From assembly GCA_024640385.1 (NCBI GenBank), contig JAHEFC010000098.1:1-11195 (forward strand): 11,195 bases of DNA, given 5' to 3'. This document shows positions 7,977 to 11,195 of the stretch, one piece after another. The translations under genes and the position numbers were made by a program. The notes beneath the pieces are model-generated. The model was not told where the DNA came from, did no database searches, and worked only from the letters and a program-made list of their open reading frames with translations. Positions within the stretch are counted from its first letter, which is position 1, and every line of letters starts with the position of its first letter. The stretch comes from Sphingobacteriales bacterium. GTDB lineage: Bacteria > Bacteroidota > Bacteroidia > Chitinophagales > Chitinophagaceae.

Positions 7977-9378
7977 AATTTTGCTCTTTTTGATCATTGT
8001 CAGTTTTGGTGCATGTAAGATTCCGGCCATTACAGGCAAACAGGAAAACAAGGCAGTTCCGGAAGTCTACAAAAACGATTCGGATACCGCTAACGTAGCC
8101 AACATCAAATGGCGTCAGTATTTTACTGACCCATTTTTGATCGCCCTTATTGATACAGCCCTGAGCAACAACCAGGAATTGAACATTGCGCTCAGGGAGA
8201 TCGAGATGGACAAGAACGAGATCCAGGCCAGAAAAGGAGAATATCTCCCATTTGTCAATCTGGGCGCAGTAGCAGGCGTTGACAAAACCGGGCAATACAC
8301 CTGGGATGGTCTTTCGGAAGAAGATCTGAAAGCTAACCCTGATAAAGCGCCCAAACACATAGGTGAATTCACGATCGCTGCCTATGCTTCCTGGGAGTTG
8401 GACGTATGGAAAAAACTACGGAATGCAAAAAAATCTGCAGCGCTTAAATATCTGTCTACCATAGAAGGCCGGAACTTCATGGTAACAAATATTATTGCAG
8501 AGATCGCCAGCTCCTATTATGAGCTGCTGGCCCTTGACAACTTACTCGATATCATCAGGCAGAATATCGAACTGCAACAAAATGCACTTCGCCTGGTGAA
8601 ACTTGAAAAAGATGCAGCCAAAGTTTCACAGTTGGCAGTAAATCGCTTTGAAGCACAGCTGCTGAACACGCAGAATCTGCAGTATGAGATCAGGCAAAGA
8701 ATAACTGAAGCCGAAAACAACATCAATTTTCTGACTGGCAGGTTTCCACAACCTGTTGCCAGGAATACCGCAGGATTTAACGCAAATCCGATGGACATGG
8801 TCATCGGAGGCTTGCCCTCACAGTTATTATTGAACAGGCCAGATATACGGCAGGCAGAGTTGGAATTAGCTGCATCGAAATTAGATGTACAAGTTGCAAG
8901 AGCTAATTTCTACCCATCTTTCAAACTCACTTCTGCATTAGGGTTCACAGCATTTAATCCTGCATTTGTTTTCAGGCCGGAGTCAATACTTTATAGTCTG
9001 GCAGGCGAAGCCATTGCACCGCTGATCAATAAGAATGCGATCAAAGCGGCCTATAGCAATGCCAATCTCAAGCAGATCAATTCTGCTTACAACTATGAAC
9101 GTTCGATACTGAGCGCTTATGTAGAAGTGGTAAACCAGATGTCTCAACTGGATAATTACGGAAAGAGTTTTGAAACAAAACAAAAAGAGGTTGACATACT
9201 AACGCAATCAGTAGATATTTCCAACAAATTGTTTATTTCTGCTAGAGCTGACTATATAGAAGTGTTGCTTACCCAGCGCGAAGCTTTGGACTCGAGAATA
9301 GAACTGATAGAAACCAAACTGAAGCAATTGCAGGCCAAAGTAAATATCTATCGGGCCCTTGGCGGCGGATGGAATTAA
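7966..9378 (+). CDS. RND efflux outer-membrane factor, NodT/OprM type lipoprotein
   Basis: This is the outer-membrane channel of the pump, a TolC-like trimeric beta-barrel with a long periplasmic alpha-helical tunnel. It has 470 residues, the normal length. The N-terminus MKNKILLFLIIVSFGAC ends in lipobox F-G-A-C with Cys17 lipidated, as usual for the NodT branch. Two internal OEP repeats are visible. The first includes LSNNQELNIALREIE and ASWELDVWKKL (residues 141-151). The second includes GGLPSQLLLNRPDIRQAELE (281-300) and ARANFYPSFKLTSALG (311-326). Long Gln/Asn/Leu/Ala-rich helical stretches separate them. The protein ends with IYRALGGGWN, a typical family end. The ATG lies inside the last codons of the permease gene, an 11-base overlap that suggests translational coupling. 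A strong hairpin follows the stop by 11 bases. Confidence 0.95.
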   Translation: MKNKILLFLIIVSFGACKIPAITGKQENKAVPEVYKNDSDTANVANIKWRQYFTDPFLIALIDTALSNNQELNIALREIEMDKNEIQARKGEYLPFVNLGAVAGVDKTGQYTWDGLSEEDLKANPDKAPKHIGEFTIAAYASWELDVWKKLRNAKKSAALKYLSTIEGRNFMVTNIIAEIASSYYELLALDNLLDIIRQNIELQQNALRLVKLEKDAAKVSQLAVNRFEAQLLNTQNLQYEIRQRITEAENNINFLTGRFPQPVARNTAGFNANPMDMVIGGLPSQLLLNRPDIRQAELELAASKLDVQVARANFYPSFKLTSALGFTAFNPAFVFRPESILYSLAGEAIAPLINKNAIKAAYSNANLKQINSAYNYERSILSAYVEVVNQMSQLDNYGKSFETKQKEVDILTQSVDISNKLFISARADYIEVLLTQREALDSRIELIETKLKQLQAKVNIYRALGGGWN

Positions 9379-9389
9379 GGGAGTGGAAC

Positions 9390-9425
9390 AAATAAGGGTT
9401 ATGAAATTCTTCATAACCCTTATTT
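9390..9425 (+). terminator. Intrinsic terminator of the efflux operon
   Basis: Perfect 16-bp inverted repeat: left arm 9390-9405, four-base loop ATTC at 9406-9409, right arm 9410-9425. The stem centre holds the GC-rich GGGTT/AACCC block, and the ends are A-rich on the left and T-rich on the right, continuing into TATATTT. It starts 12 bases after the stop codon of the channel gene. The A/T symmetry means it could also stop transcription coming from the hicAB side. Confidence 0.9.
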
Positions 9426-9563
9426 ATATTTAAACCCATTGCTAAGACAACTCAATAAGTGATCTCACCATGAGCGGTGTGCGACTCATGACCGGACAGC
9501 GGAGGAAGAAGTGATAACCAATTATGGTTATTGCCCTTTAAATCAACTGAACTCTATTCAGAT

Positions 9564-9953
9564 TCATACAAGAGTTAGATCTGACAGCTCTTTGCCGATA
9601 CGTTGAATCCCCCGGATGATCTTTTCAGTTTGCTTAGGAGACGGTTGTTTTTTTCCCCTGACATATTGAGACAGTAAACTAGGATTCATTCCAATTCTTT
9701 CAGCCAGAAAATTTGAATTGAGCACTTTGTAATATTGAAAGAACTGGCGCAGATCAAGTCGGAGTTTAAGATTGTCTGCAGTCACAGTAAATCCTGAATC
9801 ATTGAATGCTAAATTTAAAGCTTCAAGCAAATTCGAATGCAAGGAGTGAATATCCTTCCCTGTTGTGAATACGTCAATGTGCTCGGCATATGCTGAATAT
9901 CCTGTTCTTGTTTTTTCGATGATAACAGGAATCTTTTTATGTAGTTTTTTCAT
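9564..9953 (-). CDS. hicB: HicB-family antitoxin with C-terminal helix-turn-helix
   Basis: This 129-residue partner of the HicA toxin should neutralise it by direct binding and repress the operon. The N-terminal half (residues 8-50: IPVIIEKTRTGYSAYAEHID ... SNLLEALNLAF) fits the HicB partial RNase-H-like fold, including the G-Y-S-A-Y strand. The C-terminal half is a Cro/Xre-like DNA-binding domain at about residues 79-120, with the helix-turn-helix around NFLAERIGMNPSLLSQYVRGKKQPS. The ATG at 9953 lies four bases after the stop of hicA, so the two are co-transcribed with the toxin gene first, a common order for this family. A run of Lys residues opens the protein. The N-terminal domain is diverged, so recognition rests mainly on the HicA neighbour and the HTH. 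Confidence 0.85.
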   Translation of the reverse strand: MKKLHKKIPVIIEKTRTGYSAYAEHIDVFTTGKDIHSLHSNLLEALNLAFNDSGFTVTADNLKLRLDLRQFFQYYKVLNSNFLAERIGMNPSLLSQYVRGKKQPSPKQTEKIIRGIQRIGKELSDLTLV

Positions 9954-9957
9954 CGAT

Positions 9958-10146
9958 TCAAATTTTTATACCGGCTTTTTTAAAAAGCTTCTTCTGCAAC
10001 CCCTTTCCAAGTTCCTGGCTGCCATGATTCGGGAATATGATTATTCCATCCTTAACATAATGCTTAAGCTTCACATGCGATCCACTCTGTGAAATTAGAT
10101 ACCAACCATCCTTAAGCATTATGCGATAGACCTCAGAACACTTCAT
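9958..10146 (-). CDS. hicA: HicA-family mRNA interferase toxin
   Basis: This 62-residue toxin has the small double-stranded-RNA-binding-like fold of HicA, which cleaves mRNA and inhibits growth when not bound by HicB. The family pattern is clear: MKCSEVYRIMLKDGWYLISQ, then S-G-S-H with the catalytic His at residue 24, a strand with VKLKHY, then IIIFPNHGSQELGKGLQKKL-FKKAG. The length is normal. The ATG at 10146 is preferred over Met10 because it preserves the first helix seen across the family. A -7-like box ends one base before this ATG, so the mRNA may be leaderless. The gene is complete with no damage, so the module may be active. Confidence 0.9.
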   Translation of the reverse strand: MKCSEVYRIMLKDGWYLISQSGSHVKLKHYVKDGIIIFPNHGSQELGKGLQKKLFKKAGIKI

Positions 10147-10147
10147 G

Positions 10148-10155
10148 CAAAGGTA
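10148..10155 (-). promoter_or_regulatory. Bacteroidota -7 promoter box for hicAB
   Basis: Read on the minus strand this is TACCTTTG, a full match to the TAnnTTTG consensus. It ends one base before the hicA ATG, so the transcript would have essentially no leader. No clear TTTG was seen at about -33; the sequence upstream is A/T-rich. Confidence 0.6.
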
Positions 10156-10168
10156 AATTATTATTTAC
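10153..10168. promoter_or_regulatory. Candidate HicB operator (palindrome over the hicAB promoter)
   Basis: A perfect inverted repeat with 6-bp arms, GTAAAT and ATTTAC, separated by four bases (TATT). It overlaps the upstream three bases of the -7 box and extends toward the -33 side. HicB here carries a helix-turn-helix domain, and HicB proteins of this type repress their own operon, so binding at this site would block RNA polymerase. The A/T richness of the region raises the odds of a chance palindrome. Confidence 0.4.
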
Positions 10169-10324
10169 TTTTTTTATGAGTTAAATTATGCCTTCTGATG
10201 AACTATCAGACTGGTAAAAAAGACAAAATTCATGGGAAAATCAGCAAGACTTCGCGGGGATATCCATAGCCGATAACTGTAAAACAGGATCGATGAGCAA
10301 TCTATTTACAGGCTTCACTTTCTG

Positions 10325-11195
10325 TTACAGCTTGACAGGTAATACCTGTGCGGCAACTGGTACCAGCAATACAGCATCTGCGAAAATGGCACCGCTTTGC
10401 CCCAGCCTGCTGATCTCCAGCCAGGCCTGCCCGGAACCACCAAATTCAAACTGCCCTACCGGCAGCCAGTCATAATGATTGGAGGATGTAGTTACTGCCA
10501 GGCGAACCTCTGCCGCGCCAAGCTGAACCGCCATTTCATATTGCGCTGCTTTATTAGCAGGATTCCCTGCATTGTAATAGTAAAGCCTGTATTTTCCTTT
10601 AATGCCCTCAGGAAACATAAACCTCACACTGGATGAAGCATCTGTACTGTCTGATAACAAAAAGGACCTTCCATAACTGCCACCCAGTTGAGCGATTCCA
10701 CCTTTCAGCTCCTGCCATCTGCCCGAACGGTTGACCTTATCTGGCGTTATGTCGTTATCTACAAGCAGTTCAGGCGTTGATCCGTCCGCCAGTGGATTGT
10801 CTTGGAGTTTGGTTTGCAAATTTCGAACATCAATATCCTGCACGGGCTTGCCCTGGTCGATGGACTGTACAGCAGCCATCGCGGCCGACTGGGCCAGCAC
10901 CATAAAAACGGGTTCCATCCTGATGGATCCATAAGCTATATGGCTCGCAGATAAACAAACGGGCACCAACAAATTGGTGCATTCATTCCGCCTGGGCACC
11001 AGTGACCGGTAACTGATGGCATAGGGAGGGAAGCCCCCGATCTCAACATCTCCTTCGTTCTTCACCATCGCCATACCATCTTTTTCTATTACTATGCGCT
11101 GGCAGTTATGCGAATCCATGGTGTAAGCTGCCATACCCACAGCATCATCCACTTTCGCCTTTCCTTCACAATTGGCCTGGGTCATCACATATTCG
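10325..11195 (-). CDS. FAD-dependent oxidoreductase, C-terminal part with golvesin/xanthan-lyase-like domain
   Basis: The frame is open through the right edge of the window and stops with TAA at 10325, so only the last 289 or so residues are present. The first part (about 11195-10860) matches the end of the FAD-dependent oxidoreductases often annotated as xanthan-lyase-like: FPPYAISYRSLVPRRNECTN, LLVPVCLSASHIAYGSIRME and PVFMVLAQSAAMAAVQSIDQG. The last of these is the segment that closes the FAD site in such proteins. From about 10740 to the stop lies a separate beta-rich domain (SGRWQELKGG, GKYRLYYYNAGNPANKAAQY, WLPVGQFEFGGSGQAWLEIS) resembling the golvesin/xanthan-lyase C-terminal carbohydrate-binding-like domain. 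The likely role is in handling polysaccharides or other secreted-pathway substrates. The FAD-binding Rossmann motif and any signal peptide lie outside the window. Confidence 0.85.
   Translation of the reverse strand, partial: EYVMTQANCEGKAKVDDAVGMAAYTMDSHNCQRIVIEKDGMAMVKNEGDVEIGGFPPYAISYRSLVPRRNECTNLLVPVCLSASHIAYGSIRMEPVFMVLAQSAAMAAVQSIDQGKPVQDIDVRNLQTKLQDNPLADGSTPELLVDNDITPDKVNRSGRWQELKGGIAQLGGSYGRSFLLSDSTDASSSVRFMFPEGIKGKYRLYYYNAGNPANKAAQYEMAVQLGAAEVRLAVTTSSNHYDWLPVGQFEFGGSGQAWLEISRLGQSGAIFADAVLLVPVAAQVLPVKL

Noticed and set aside
9432..9512. A possible tRNA-like stretch around CGACTCATGACCGG
   Set aside because: The bases flanking the would-be CAT anticodon loop do not pair and no acceptor or T-arm can be drawn.
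9514..9531. A 7-bp stem with a 4-base loop (ATAACCA/TGGTTAT) between the two convergent operons
   Set aside because: It is A/T-rich, short and not followed by a T run on either strand, so it is not convincing as a terminator.
10194..10210. A TCTGAT/ATCAGA hairpin upstream of hicA
   Set aside because: It is only six pairs with no T tract and too far from the promoter box to be tied to a function.

Overview
The window looks like chromosomal DNA from a Bacteroidota bacterium, most likely a Chitinophagaceae or Sphingobacteriales relative. The evidence is moderate GC, signal peptides and lipoboxes typical of that phylum, almost no Shine-Dalgarno sequences, and -7 boxes close to the Bacteroidota TAnnTTTG type next to two start codons. 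The taxonomic placement is inference from style, not from a marker gene.

Layout. (1) 1-1303, + strand: the 3' part of a ClC-family chloride channel/transporter gene with a C-terminal CBS pair; its start lies outside the window. (2) 1470-2015, - strand: an exported DinB-like protein. Just downstream on the same strand is a short open frame (1343-1504) without a normal start that reads like the tail of a decayed gene. (3) 2156-2965, + strand: a lipoprotein of unknown function. (4) 3116-3529, + strand: a small exported protein of unknown function, rich in His and acidic residues, with a promoter-like box directly before its ATG. (5) 3638-9378, + strand: a complete tripartite RND efflux operon (lipoprotein adaptor, HAE1-type inner-membrane permease, NodT-type outer-membrane channel), closed by a perfect 16-bp hairpin terminator at 9390-9425. 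(6) 10146-9564, - strand: a HicA-HicB toxin-antitoxin pair, toxin gene first, with a -7 box and an overlapping palindrome immediately upstream. (7) 10325 to the right edge, - strand: the C-terminal part of a secreted-type FAD-dependent oxidoreductase with a golvesin/xanthan-lyase-like C-terminal domain.

How the genes work together. The three pump genes should form one inner membrane-periplasm-outer membrane export machine for hydrophobic or amphiphilic compounds, driven by the proton gradient. The small gene at 3116 may be co-transcribed with them, but its role is unknown. No transcriptional regulator of the pump lies in the window. The HicAB pair is a self-contained module and probably regulates itself. 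The ClC, DinB, lipoprotein and oxidoreductase genes appear to be independent neighbours.

I see no CRISPR array, rRNA, tRNA, transposase or prophage gene, and no gene-free stretch longer than 300 bases. I do not see a clear new multi-gene system. The items most worth a second look are the small His/acidic-rich exported protein before the pump, the HicAB control region, the exported DinB protein and the gene remnant at 1343-1504.
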